Positions 50,401 to 62,543 are shown, counted from the stretch's first letter. The stretch: DNA of 64,000 bases from Acanthaster planci (GCF_001949145.1 NW_019091368.1:152008-216007); one strand, 5' to 3'. Numbers and translations: made by a program. The notes: generated from the sequence alone by a model not told the origin.

Positions 50401-53400
50401 CTTAAGTATACCCATTACGAGGATTACTTGAAAGTTTCTTGTGCTCATTTGTTTGTTCTTTAACTACATTTTTAAGCACCATTTTATGGTTGGGTGGTGT
50501 GTGTGAGACACTCTCCAGTTGTATGGAAATACGTTTCTTTTGCAAGGATATGTTAATTGGTTGTTTGTACTGATGTCATGTGCTTCCCAGTTTCTGATCT
50601 TTCATCTTGGACATCAGGCTTTGTTGAGAAAGGCATCAGTGTCTTTGACTGTGGCTAATCATGTTGCATACTGATGAAAAAGAATTGAAGACATAGTCAC
50701 AAGATGTATAGAGTGCAGGGGATATCTGTGCATATTACTTTTCCTTTTTATACCCAGATAAACTTTTCCATAGTTAAGACAAACTCCAAAGTTCCCCTCA
50801 AATCCCCTACTTACCAGAGGGACTTACCTGTGAATTCTTGTGTACCTACATTGAAATTTTCGGTTAGCGAAGATTTTGGTATACTCTCAACTCATTTGCG
50901 GTCATGTTAGCATTTTGGCGTGAAGCTCCTTGGCGTGGTGGCATGGATTATGCCAGTATCGGTGGCCATGTCAACACACGGCTCCAATAACGGGAGTTTT
51001 CTTGCATTTTCAAGGTACAGATTACCCTGTCAAGTATGCCGAATCGGCAGTCACTCAGTCCAGCATGACTTGGACCTTATCTACATATATTTGCTCATAG
51101 CTGGCCACATCAAATCTCTTATATTAAATTGTTACTTGGACGTTGACTGCCAACCATGTATTGACAGGTGAACTGATTTCTGCAAGTATGCTTGTTGTAC
51201 ACAAAAGTCTTTTATATTATAAATTGAACAGGTTAGCATTGCTGACGACAAAACAAATAAAATGCAGCAGTTTTGTCGGCAGTCAAATGTGTTCAAGTCT
51301 CAGTTTCAATTCATGCGTGACTGCATGGACCAAACATTAGGATGAATTACCAAAAATGCATGTGCCTTGTGTTGTCTGCGCATGTTTCAAAATTAAATTA
51401 GCAACAACCAAGATGTTTTCATCAAGGGCTCCCAGCTTTCAATTTTGCTTCTACTGTTAGTATGTTGCTGAACATTGGACTAGCCGGTAACCGATATGAA
51501 TAGTGAAAAGGTGTATATATGTATTCCTGTTAACATGCAAAATCTCTCATGTCAGAACTCCTCATTTCCATATTTCATATGACAGGCACATAAGACGAAC
51601 TCCTTCACCAAGCCAGAGCAAACATCAATGTTCCCGATTCAAGGAATTATTTGACCATGGCATGACTCATGCCCATCATGTTTTTTTCATCATCTCCTTT
51701 CCTCCTCCACACTTTTCTCTCTTTTTTGATTCAGACATTTGGTCTCAAGTTGCTTGGGGTCGTTGCATGGTGTATGCCGATTTTCGTCGCCATGTCCACA
51801 TTTGGTTCAAACAATGGCAGCCTGCTTGGGCTTTCTAGGTAAAAATCACAGATGAGAATGTTCATAATTATATTTTTGTATGTGTTCACTTTGTAGTTTG
51901 GGCATTTATCTATCTAGTTTGATGGCGTTAAAAAGTTCAGCGCACATACATTACGGTTGTTCCCCTCATAAACGTGCCGATAGACTCTTACCCAGGCTTT
52001 TATGCTGTCACTGTGCCATAGAATGTTCTTTGTCGGAGCTAGAGACAGACAACTACCGAATTTCCTCGCAATGATTGACATCAAGAGGAAGACGCCAATG
52101 CCAGCTCTACTTCTTGTGGTATGTAACCAGAACAGACAAAAATGACATAACCACTATTTTCAGCAAAGAGGTTTATACTTTGGATTCTTCTTTCATCTGT
52201 CTGAATCGGTGGAAGAAAGTCTTACAGTTTTAATTGGAAGGTATATTTGTCTAAGGAGCTATAAACATGACATCAAAAGTGTTTTTCTTAGATTTTCCAA
52301 ACTGAACATACAATGTACCACAATGTAAGGCATTCTTGGCCGAGTTGTGATACATTTCCTGTAAAACAAAGTACCTCTAATGAAAGATCTAGTAATTAAC
52401 TCATCCTATTCATATACATATGTTGGCTTAATTACCCACGATCAGGCTGTTTGTATTTCCCTCATGGTACATATGCACCTAATAATGTGGCATCTCCATT
52501 GAGCCGGCTTGTTCAGCATAGTCAGCTAGTTATTTCAAAAACTGACATTGAGGCAAGTTACCTTGTTGAAAGCACTGAACAATGAAGCTTTGATGTGCGT
52601 TGTCTTTTTGCAGTGAACAGTAATCTTTAGTTGTTTTTTTTTACTCCTTTTAGACTTTCCTGACGTGTGTGTACGTGTTCGGAAGGGATGTTTACACCTT
52701 GATTAACTATTTTAACTTTGTGCTGTGGACATCAAGTGGTGCTCTGTCAGCTGGCCTGATCTATCTTCGTTGGAAACAACCTGAAAGAAGAAGGCCTTAC
52801 AAGGTAATTGAGTATTATTGCCTTCAGGGATATAGTCTTTTTGTGACCTTGATTTTCAAAACTTATTAAAGTTTCCTTGTGTTTGTGCAGATATCACTGA
52901 TAAAGATGTTATAAACCCAGGAACCTGCACAGCACTGTATGTTCTGCAGACCACCCTATGCCCTACAAACTGTCTTGTACCCTAGTACAGACCACCCTGT
53001 GCTCTACAGTCTGCCCCCTGTGCCCTACAGACCACCCTGTGCCCTACAAACTGTCTTGTACCCTAGTACAGACCACCCTGTACCCTACAGTCTGCCCCCT
53101 GTGCCCTACAGACCACCCTGTGCCCTACAGACCACCCTATGCCCTACAAACTGTCTTGTACCCTAGTACACTCCACCCTGTATCCGACNNNNNNNNNNNN
53201 NNNNNNNNNNNNNNNNNNNNNNNNNNNNNNNNNNNNNNNNNNNNNNNNNNNNNNNNNNNNNNNNNNNNNNNNNNNNNNNNNNNNNNNNNNNNNNNNNNNN
53301 NNNNNNNNNNNNNNNNNNNNNNNNNNNNNNNNNNNNNNNNNNNNNNNNNNNNNNNNNNNNNNNNNNNNNNNNNNNNNNNNNNNNNNNNNNNNNNNNNNNN

Positions 53401-54955
53401 NNNNNNNNNNNNNNNNNNNNNNNNNNNNNNNNNNNNNNNNNNNNNNNNNNNNNNNNNNNNNNNNNNNNNNNNNNNNNNNNNNNNNNNNNNNNNNNNNNNN
53501 NNNNNNNNNNNNNNNNNNNNNNNNNNNNNNNNNNNNNNNNNNNNNNNNNNNNNNNNNNNNNNNNNNNNNNNNNNNNNNNNNNNNNNTGCCCTACTGACTA
53601 CCCTACAGACCACCCTAGTTGTGCCCTACAGACTGCCCTGTGCCCTACAAACTACCCTGTGCCCTACAGTTTTTCTAATCTTGATTTTTTCTGTTTATAA
53701 AGAACGTTTAAGTTGGATCACTTAACCAAACTGCTCCTTGGAGTCTCCGTATATTTCCATATATCATCACTTAAACAATTTTTTCAAATTCACATCATTC
53801 TTGTCAACAGGTGAACATTATTCTGCCCATCTTCTTCACCTTTGCTTCCATCGCTCTGGTGGTCCTGGGCACCATCTCGGCCCCCATGGACACTCTGATT
53901 GGTGTGGCTATCACACTCACCGGCATACCGTTCTACTTCATCTTTGTCCGACCGGCCAAGAAAATGGCTGTCCTCCACAAACTAGACGGTAGGTGGATGG
54001 ACCGAACATGCCCTCCTTGTCTCTCACTCAGACGCAAAGTCTGAGAGTGGCCAGCTAACATTGTCCTTTGGTTGTTTTGCTCTGTTCAGTTAGTGTAAAT
54101 ACCATTCTTAGTTTCATATTTTGTGAAGCTGGTGGCTGCCTTCACATTCATGGTCAATGTGTGGTTGGGTTTCCCATCTCCGAGGTCGGGAGCTGTGTCA
54201 GGGTAATCACTGCCGCATGCGTTGGTGAATAGAACTGAATTACCTTGGAGTGGTGCTCAATAATGCATGGTACTCTTTGTGATAAAACCACAAGAAAGAA
54301 TCTCTGGTTCTTCACAGACTTCCATCAAACCCTATTCTTGTGTTGGCCATCTTAAATTGAAAGTGAGGTTAACTTTCATTTTGGAAACTTGAGAGTGAAA
54401 ATATCAGAAATGAATAAAAGTCTGTAACAAATTATTGTCAATTTTCCTTAAAAATAATTTAAACTTTGTGATAAATTAAATCTAATTTTTTTAAGCCTGA
54501 GCCACATTAAAAGAAAAAATATACATTTAGTGATGGACATTGCATTTATTGATGGGCCCTTCTGATCCATAGTTGGTCCAAAACTTTTATCAAGTCTTCC
54601 AACTTTAGTGAAATCCAGGTACTCGGTCATAGAGTCATTGTATTCATGTCTGAGTGTGAACATTCTTGTTGAAACATTCCTTGATTTTTCTCAGTTTCTG
54701 CACGCGTATACCCGAAATTGCGTGTTCCCAAATGCTTTCCAGCTTTTTTTTTTCATTTCGGTTGCCAAGTGGAAAACTGTTGGTATTCAGTGTTGCTGAA
54801 AATGGAATACACAAACAACCAAGAATTTCATTGTTGTTTGTCTCTCTGTAGTCGCCATCACTCACTGGTGTCAGAAGTTGTTCCTGGTGACCAATGAAGA
54901 GAAGACCAACCTGACCAATGGAGACATAAACGAAGAAGAAAAGAAACTTGGATAG
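38406..54955 (+). CDS. SLC7-family amino-acid transporter light chain (12-exon product; 2 alternative TM8 exons)
   Basis: This is an amino-acid exchanger light chain of the LAT/b(0,+)AT/xCT group, which pairs with an SLC3 heavy chain at the plasma membrane. Exons: 38406-38513, 46986-47103, 47256-47579, 48282-48407, 49018-49111, 49488-49532, 49872-49995, then one of 50911-51014 or 51735-51838, then 52022-52118, 52654-52803, 53811-53988 and 54852-54955 (TAG). All phases join, giving 523 residues with either alternative exon. Signatures: [17 protein letters not shown] (unwound TM1), [19 protein letters not shown], and a Cys in the TM3-TM4 loop (PSADCGPP) where family members form the disulfide to the heavy chain. 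Further on are [20 protein letters not shown] (TM6), DAVAV before TM8, and [18 protein letters not shown] (TM12). By eye it is closest to xCT and b(0,+)AT, but substrate cannot be assigned. Intron 1 is 8.5 kb. Confidence 0.93.
40308..40489. mobile_element. MITE-like element with CAGTGGCG ends (second copy)
   Basis: The left end is CAGTGGCGTGTCCATGTC followed by a G run. The right end is the inverse complement of GAGTGGCGTATCCAGT. It has the same terminal signature as 34924-35195 but is only about 182 bp long. No coding capacity is seen. Confidence 0.55.
40781..40970 (-). repeat. Interspersed repeat, inverted partner of 42519-42650
   Basis: Read on the minus strand, this segment matches 42519-42650. 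It runs from TGTGTATTTGCCTGCAACTG through two copies of TCAATCGGGGACC to AAACAAACTCAAACAC. Relative to the partner it contains about 50 extra bases near 40878-40930. Two copies of one family sit 1.5 kb apart in opposite orientation. Confidence 0.8.
41347..41412. repeat. Imperfect hairpin, about 30-bp arms
   Basis: The left arm CTGGGATCAACGGCATTGG and the inverse of the right arm CTGGGGTCAACGGCATTGG match with one mismatch. The similarity continues inward to a loop of only a few bases. The 66-bp unit could be a solo MITE or a cruciform-forming site. Confidence 0.8.
42432..42459. repeat. Perfect 28-bp palindrome
   Basis: GGGGATGGGGTTTT is followed directly by its exact complement, with no spacer and no mismatch. 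It lies in SLC7 intron 1. Confidence 0.9.
42519..42650 (+). repeat. Interspersed repeat, partner of 40781-40970
   Basis: This is the shorter copy of the family described at 40781-40970, with an internal direct repeat (TCAATCGGGGACC twice). A CA-rich stretch lies just before and a perfect palindrome about 60 bp upstream. No coding capacity is seen. Confidence 0.8.
44401..44445. repeat. 15-bp tandem repeat, 3 copies
   Basis: Three copies of GTAGGCGCACCTRTT lie in SLC7 intron 1. Confidence 0.9.
46681..46780. repeat. 20-bp tandem repeat, 5 copies
   Basis: Five near-perfect copies of ACAAGTGGATTGAATGGCCA end 205 bp upstream of SLC7 exon 2. Confidence 0.92.
50911..51014 (+). CDS. SLC7 alternative exon 8a (TM8, variant a)
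   Basis: This 104-nt exon (phase 0 in, phase 2 out) lies between TCATGTTAG and GTACAG. It encodes [18 protein letters not shown] and then [16 protein letters not shown]. It is homologous to 51735-51838 at 25 of 34 residues, with many silent codon differences, so both copies look constrained. Relative to family members it has Ser and His where Phe is usual (positions 17 and 23). The acceptor's pyrimidine tract is weaker than that of copy b. Confidence 0.85.
51735..51838 (+). CDS. SLC7 alternative exon 8b (TM8, variant b)
   Basis: This 104-nt exon has the same phases as copy a, behind a strong TTTTTTGATTCAG acceptor and before GTAAAA. It encodes [18 protein letters not shown] and then [16 protein letters not shown], closer to the usual family TM8 (compare FG-S-x-N-G-S in human LAT1). 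Since 104 is not a multiple of three, an mRNA with both or neither copy would be out of frame. The expected use is one or the other. Confidence 0.9.
52945..53680. repeat. CCCTACAGACCACC minisatellite with 81-bp higher-order period, interrupted by a gap
   Basis: Short units such as ACCACCCTGTGCCCTACAG alternate with CAAACTGTCTTGTACCCTAG. The pattern repeats with an 81-bp period (for example, CCCTATG at 52954 and CCCTGTG at 53035). Because 81 is a multiple of three, long open frames appear by artefact. It lies in the SLC7 intron 52804-53810, and its true length is hidden by Ns. Confidence 0.9.
53189..53586. other. Assembly gap (398 Ns)
   Basis: This run of N lies inside the CCCTACAG minisatellite. 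It is intronic, and the flanking exons are intact. Confidence 0.99.
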
Positions 54956-55813
54956 AGATGCATGAAGCGGAAAAAGTCTGTCAAAGGAGCCATTTAACCT
55001 TGAGGAGCACTGGATTGCAACCCTTCTCCAAACACTGCTGGGATGAATCCTCACCCACCACAAAAGCTGCATGGGTAATGCATGTTCTGGTGAGGCGCAG
55101 ATTTTGTTTTTCCTGTGAAGACAGTAAACTCACTGGAAGTCGCAGAATGCTGTTCAGTTTCCTCATCAACCGTCATGGACAGTTTAAGCTGCCAGCTTTC
55201 CTTTGCCAGTGGACTGGACAAGTTGAGACTGGCAGTTTAACACGGTACATGTACATGCAACATTGCTTCCACGGCCCCATAAAACTTGACAGGGCCCAGT
55301 TTTAATGGCACTGCTTTAACTGATAAAAAAAAGTATTATATTCAGATGAGGAACCACTGTCAAAGTGGATCTGGAAACATTTTTGCAGGCACCCTGCTGA
55401 ATTCAACAACGTGAAAGTGAAACCTTGAGATGTACAGACAGAACCTGCCCCTTCACTGTTGGTTATCATTGGATGCTAGTGGATTTGGCAGGGTTTCTTG
55501 AATGAAGTGAGTGATAATCTAGCTGCATGTGAATAGATACATCTGAATCAATTTGATAGTCCGTATCTTCACTAGTTCTTAGTCTAATAGATTCAAGTCT
55601 AAAATGAACTCAAGGTTTTGGTAGTAGGCAGGTTCACTAATCAAAAAAAGCACCCAAGGTCTGACAATCCAAACTTTTACTTCCCTTAGATCTTAGATCA
55701 TTTTAGACAATTTAATTTGATAGTGCTTTATGAGCCGTTGTGTCGATTGGGATCATTATACTCTTGATCTGTTTATAATTTGGGACCAAGGAACCTTTCC
55801 GCTGTTGAACCTT

Positions 55814-55964
55814 CAGGGCCTGTTTGTTTCATGTGGATCCAAATCGCGACCAGTGATCTGACGTTGGTTCACTGACACCTGAACTCTCCTAATGGATGCA
55901 ACGAACCAGGCAGCATTGGGACCACTGATTGAGATCGGGATCAGAGTGAAACAAACAGGCCCTC
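55814..55964. mobile_element. About 150-bp foldback element (AGGGCCTGTTTGTTTCA ends)
   Basis: The left arm CAGGGCCTGTTTGTTTCA and the right arm (inverse of GAGGGCCTGTTTGTTTCA) match almost perfectly at the tips. They stay recognisably complementary inward (GATCC/CGATC, CCAGTGATC/TCAGTGGTC, TGGTTC). No target-site duplication is clear. It is a non-coding MITE-like unit, about 860 bp after the SLC7 stop and possibly in its 3' UTR. Confidence 0.65.
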
Positions 55965-58900
55965 AGAGTAACATATTTCAGATTATTGAATATTTGGGCC
56001 AGCAAATCTTCAGACGTGAAACCATCAGACTATTGAAACCATTGGACTGTTTAAAGCAAGATACATGAAGCACATGGCTCATGCAACATTCCTGGCATAA
56101 ACAGTTTTCTTGCACCAATCATGGTTTCCTATGCCTTTTGTAATTTCAAGTGGTACTTGTTTTTTCTGCTTTTAAGAATCCTTAAACTTCTTTCATGCTT
56201 GACTTCCATCTTTTTAAAGAAAAAATTCAGGTTGATAATTAATTTAAGTAAGGGGGCATTGCATATTGTTGTGAGTTATAAACATGGAATCTAAGCTTGT
56301 TTTCATTTTACGCCTCGGAAGTTTCCAGTAATTGCAGAATCATTGTGTCAGTTAATTGTGTAAAACTGGCCTTTGATTTTTTTGTCTGAACAGCAAATGT
56401 TAATTACAACTGGAGCTTCGTAAGTGTATAGCAATCATCAGCCTGGATTTGTCTTTGGTATAATTATATGCATACAGTCAGTGCTGTAGGCAAAACTAAT
56501 TGAATAAGACCACCACTGGACCCCAACACAAGACCACCAGTCTGAATGCAAGTTACAGGCTATTTGAACGACCTGAAGCAAATGTATTCTTTCGTCATTA
56601 TTCACCATGATCCTTGTGACTGGTCTTGTAACCGGTCTTGTGACCGGTGATGTGATGATCATGACACCAAAATTGCACTGTCCATAGTGACAGAAATCAT
56701 TGTTATCTTACAAAAATAACTACTTTCAGGAATATCTGTCTTTGCCAAGTGTCTTGAGGTGAAGTCGGTCCAATTCTGAAGAGCCGCAGCTTGGAGTTAA
56801 ATTTGCTGCCGAGCGCCAACCCGGAGATACTTTACCAAAAAACGCCATCATCAAGCCCAGTAATACATTTATGAGCCTTGCCAAGGCATCAGTTTTCTTT
56901 TTTTCGTAAAGCAATGCTACGAACCTGCTCTGGGTCAAAATGTGTGCTATGTGCTGTTTTGTTTATTGTTTGTTTTTTTAAAAGTCTGAGCAAGTTCGAG
57001 CAATGGTGGTTAACCAGGATTCGACTTGGGATCACCTCAATACATGATGGTTGGACATCTCCAGTCCAGCCAACTCTTTGGAACTGCTATGGGGCCTCAG
57101 TGACTTTGTATAAGTCATGCAGTTGCATTGTTGATTTTCATTGGGTATTTATGTCATAAAACACAGAGGGAATGTTTGACATGAAACTGAGCATGTGGGA
57201 TGCAGTCAAGTGGGAATGCTGCCAGCAATGCATGCAGCCAATGAAAAACATTAGTGGCAAAGGCTTCCAGATTTCGGGCTCAACTAGTGTTGGTTAAGTC
57301 GCACTGTATTGCTTGTGCGAATTTGTAGGAAGAGATTAGCCCTTGATTTATTATACACAGTTGAGGCTCAAACTTTCATATTGTCATGTGTGCATAATGT
57401 CTATAAAGAGATTAAATTTAATATATTACAAGAAAGATTATGTGTGTGTCAAAAAGGGACAGCTCTGCTTAACGCAGAAACCATCCAAACCTGGATTTTA
57501 TGGGATTTAAAAGATAACTTTTATCAAGAATTTAGCAATATGTGTAATTTGTACGATACGTAGGCTTGTGAATTTGAAATGTATAATTCCAGAATGTTTG
57601 TTTTTATGGCCATTACAATAACGTCATGTAAGTAGTTGATATTTGAAGATTTTATCTTAGACCACATGTCTAGGTTTATTTTTTCCTTTCATGTATTATT
57701 GTTAAGAGTACCGAATGTTTAGGTAATATTTTGCCTTCACACAAATATCTTGTTCATTATGTTAGTTTTGTGCCTGTTATTGGAACTTGTAAAAAAAGGT
57801 TTTGTTCGTAATTAATAATTTCTTATCCCTTTTGTTTTACCTCTGTCAGTCATGACTATTAGTTAATCTTGAAAAAGAAGTTGATGCAAGTTTGTGTTGC
57901 TGGTTTTAGCCAACTTTGCATTCTGTGCTTTTTAACAGTTGCTGCATTGTCTTCCTTTGCCAGGGACACGATACCTATAATGTGTTTGTCATTTATTAAG
58001 GAGCACTTCGTATGAGTGTGACCCATTATCCAGAAACTTGGCTGAAATTCACTTGGGATGAAGAAACTGTTTGAATTTTTTTTTCAAAAATAAGATATAT
58101 AAATTTGAAAAATATGCAATTTGTCCACAAATCTGAAAAATTGAAGAGCTTTAGCAGTGTACCATGTGTCCCTAAACTCCTTTTTCGCTATTTTGACTTG
58201 TTAAATTGATGTTTAGCTGTCTTAAGGCTGTAGAAACTGACTACATATAACTGAGAGAGGGTAGGATTCTGAAGATACCAAAATGGTTCTCATCACATTT
58301 TGGAAATAAACTCATTTTGAATTACAGGTTAATAGTGACAGTCATTGGAACTTCAATCACAAAACAAATAATTTTTCCTTAAAAGCCATTATTGCAGTAG
58401 CACCAACCTCATGGGGAATATTTCGACTTGTCAAAATCCATGTGTGCATGTACATGTATATAGCGCCATCACAGTAGTGGCGTCTCTTTGATTTCGAGCT
58501 CATTTCAAGAAAGTTTGAAAGGGCTCACAGAGAACAGAGTTACTTTATTAATGCAGTTGATTATATGAAAACAAAGGGTCGTTCAAAATGAGGATACTGA
58601 AATTATGAGCTGTAGTAAATTTTATTCTGAGTTACAGAATGTATTTAGATGATTCGTTTATTCAAAAAAATGAGAAGTAATATATTTGCTGTATTAAATT
58701 GGTTATACCCGGCCCACATTATTATTTCATTGCCTTAATGCACAATGCTGTAATACAATATGCATGTAAATAATTCCAGGTTTTGAAACTGAGACTTTTT
58801 AATTTAATTAACCTGTGCTTCTTAAAATATATTGTATACAAATTGCTTGGGTAACATGATAGCAGATGTCTTAATTTCACATAATGGAGGCTTTGTTTTG

Positions 58901-59911
58901 TTTAAGGTTGTAACAATTGAAGTATATTATTTTGTGTTCTCTAAAGTTTTCCTTTTAATGCTCTAAAAACATTCCTTTGTTTTTCTGAGAGTATCAACTT
59001 TTTCCCCTCTGTTGTATTATTAAAAGCATGACACAATGGGATTGCAGATTTTAATTGGTCAGTCTCTTTTTAACCTCCGTTCTAGGTACTGTAATGAGAT
59101 CCAATGACTCTTCCATCGTTTTGACAGTTATATCTGATCATGGCATTTTATGTCCAATCGCAGCCTTAGTAAAATGTTCCACTAAAAAGGATAGTGTTTG
59201 GAAGAGGCTAAATATGCCTAAATGGTTTTAGCAAATGAGGAAATGGGGCTCTGTACTGTGACATGGTGCTTTGTTTACACAGTTTTCTTTGCAGTCAGTG
59301 GGGGCCCACGGAGTGTGAAAGCCAACATCTAAGTAAAGTGTAGCGTCATCAGCAGCTAGAGAGGTTTCAAGCTTGTGTGAATTTTTGCAAGATTCCAGAA
59401 ATTCTCAAAAATTGGCCTCTGGAAATTGGAAGAAAAGGGCCAAATGGAAATGGTCGATTAATGAAATTGGTAAATTATACCAGCAGACTTTTACTTCCTC
59501 CACTCCATTTTCATGTGCAGCTACTTTTCAGTTCCTCTGAGACAAGGCAGAGGGTTCAGTGCTACAGCAACTGGGGCCTGGGGTTTAAGCCAGATTTTGG
59601 AAGATTGCCATCTTCAGATGGTCTTTCACTTTTTGATTGCCGTATTCCGGAACCACTAAACACGGATCTGGGCACTCTCACGACTTGAAAGTGGTTACAT
59701 ACATATGACAATTTACATGCAAAATACATCATTTTTCCCCCAATGAGAAATTTGAAATTAGACATGTTAGGCACAAAACACACTCTTTTGTACACAAAGG
59801 GGGACCTCCTATAAGTTATGTGACCCACTCTGTGAAAATGAGTTACAAGTCACCAGAGCCACTTTGGAGTAAGAAGTTCTTTAGAACAATTTTGCACAAT
59901 ATAAATCAATA

Positions 59912-60010
59912 GGAACCCACAGCATTTGTCACCATGGAGTATCCACTTTCATCAGGATGCCAAACTGAGTGATACATCAAAACAAAAAGCTCAATTTGCT
60001 CTTTCTGATA
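59912..60010 (+). repeat. SINE-like interspersed repeat, copy 2
   Basis: This is the diverged partner of 30003-30110 in the same orientation, sharing TTTCATCAGGAT/TTTCATCAAGAT, TGAGTGAT and GCTCAATTTGCTCTTTCT. Confidence 0.55.
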
Positions 60011-61002
60011 CAAATGAAAACTCAAATAGTGATTCAGGCAACTCATTTTCAAGAGCAGGGTCGGAGCGGGTCACAAATATAATTGAAATTGCTAACACTC
60101 CTACACCCACTCAGGTGAATTCATTTCACTAATTTTTGTAAAACTAGCATTGATCTATTTGTGGATTTGCACTTTTCACCTGTAAAGTGCCACAAGTAAA
60201 AACTGACTTGCATCTGAGGTTTTCCTGTTGCATCCAATTTCAGAGTCGCTGAAAAGTTTGCGGGTAAATTGTGCTGACCATAGCAGAAAATCTTTCCCCT
60301 CCTGTAGCACCCTTTCATTGCATGCATGTGCTAATGGCTGTGAGTACACTCTCACTAGAGGGGCAGTATACTCCTGTATCGAAGTATAATGCGGACGCAT
60401 ACTACTCGTGTTAACAGGAGTAAAGTGCGCAAACACAGCCTTTTATTCAGGCTCACCTCCCTCTGAATTACGAACCCCCCCTTCATAGAAGGGCACCTCG
60501 CTTCTTTCTGGATTCGTCACTGCTTGGGGTGGCTTCAAACAACAACAACAGCTTTCCACTGACACCTCGCATTGGGTGGTTTTTTTTTTCTTCCTGCAGG
60601 CCACTGATTAATATATAGGAGTTGGGATTAAGTCAGGTAATGACTGGAGAACCAATGGTTTGGACTTGGGTTATAGTGTTGAAACTTTGCACTCATTCTG
60701 GCTTGAGGTAAAAAGAAGTTCTTCATTTTATGCTTGTACGCCATAAGAATTCCTCCAGCAAAGAAACAATCGAGTAAATGACACCTGTTTATGGCTTCCA
60801 TGGGTGGACTAAAAGAGATGGCGCGTTCGTACACAGCTGTGATATTCCTTTAGGGAGACGGTCCCTGCTGATTGTCACTGAGCAAAACCAAGTGAAAGGG
60901 CAACAGAAACTTTGTAAATCTATGACAGACTGTTTATTAATGAAACAAGGAATGTTACTCGGCCGAAAATGAAATTGTGTACAAATAAGGAATGGTTATG
61001 GG

Positions 61003-61119
61003 TGCAATGGTAAGAATTATTTCATGAGGTGACAGATGAAATGTTTGATTCCACAAGGTGAAGCCGAGTGGTATGGAACATTTCAGCTGTCACCTCATGA
61101 AATTATCCTTACCACTGCA
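61003..61119. repeat. Foldback element with 44-bp arms
   Basis: The left arm starts TGCAATGGTAAG and contains TTTCATGAGGTGACAG. The right arm is its inverse with about five mismatches. The spacer is about 22 bp. It is probably a small MITE. Confidence 0.75.
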
Positions 61120-62537
61120 AGAATGTAAAATATTCATTACTTGTTTTATACAATACGTGCATAAATCCTCTTCTTTCAGAACAAATAGGTTCCGCTTGCT
61201 TGTTAACATCTGGCATTTTGCCAGATTTGTGTCTGAAACGCTACCCACAACATGGTACTATACTGTGCAATGTTAGACTGGTTTCCTTCCCAACATTATT
61301 TTCCTCTTTCTTACTGGGAATGCGATATAGGAAAATGGGTTGCTGGGCTGAGTCAATTTGAATAATTCACTATTTGAATATTTGACCCTCACTTTGATCG
61401 AATGTCCGAATATTCGGTCACACCGACAGGCAGATTGTTGATGAACAAACCATACACAAAATCAGTTGCAATAACGCACACAATTGTACATTATGATCAA
61501 TATAATAGCTTCTCATATCTAGGAGTATCTCCAGCCACGACTTAGCAAGGTTTAAGAGATGAGCAAGACTTCTTGCCCTGTAGAAAATTTCTACTCGTTT
61601 TAAATTGTTTAATGAATAATTTACTTTACTTTTTAAATCGTAATATTTCTGACGCTTTTTATTTGAATCTGCTTGAAACAAGCCTCCATAGTACTATATT
61701 TCCCATTTAAAACAAAAGAAAATTTCCTTCCTTTTCATGAATTTTGCATTCAAATATTCAAATTCAAAAAATAATATTCGAATATTCCACAATCGATCGA
61801 ATATTCGGTTGTTTGGATATTCGGCACAGCCCTATTGGGTTGGAACCAGTCAAGTAAAATAAAGAACATCACTCTACAGGTATTACTGAATAGAACAAAA
61901 AATTTAATGACATGTGATCTATGATCCACCAATCAGATGACAGAGATTTATGCAGCTATCAAATAATACAAATTATTTTCACAAATGTTATAAACAACAG
62001 AAAAAAAACATAAGTAGGCAAGAAAGTCCAAAAGATAGTAAAACTGTCAAGCCCAACTTGTGATGATTTACACCACAGGATTAACCACTGAAGATCTTCA
62101 GAGTGTTGATAGGAGCCTGCAAATTCTGTGCTAATCAGAATTTAAAATGCTCTAGGCAGATTTGACAGACAGGTGCTCTGGTAATACAAGCTGGTAAAAT
62201 AAGTCACATGCATGGTGCTAGGCTGCTATTTTTCACCTGTTCAACTATATGGTTAGGTAAAACCAGAAACATAACTCTCAAAGTTTTCATCTGAAAATGA
62301 AAGCAAACGTTACACTGTTCCCACCAGCATGTTCATTTATCTTCTGGCAAACTTGAATTCTCGATTCTGATCGGTCAATCCATGGCAACAAACAGTGTGA
62401 TACATAACCATAATTGCATAATGCACTGTTCTAACTCCACGCAATGTGCTATTTTTATGCTAAAAGCAAATGCACAACTGCAAAATTTACTGTAAATTCA
62501 AAGGTGGCACTTTGGGTACATAGAACCTTATAACTTC

Positions 62538-62543
62538 TTTATT
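62538..62543 (-). promoter_or_regulatory. Candidate poly(A) signal of the minus-strand SLC7 gene
   Basis: TTTATT on plus is AATAAA on minus, 277 nt beyond the minus-strand SLC7 stop codon. A single motif with no other support. Confidence 0.35.

Noticed and set aside
53137-53725. Long open frames on both strands across 52958-53725
   Set aside because: They run through Ns and an 81-bp minisatellite whose period is a multiple of three.
54644-55072. Minus-strand frame opposite the last SLC7 exon
   Set aside because: It is antisense to a spliced exon whose phase, acceptor and paralogue support the plus strand.
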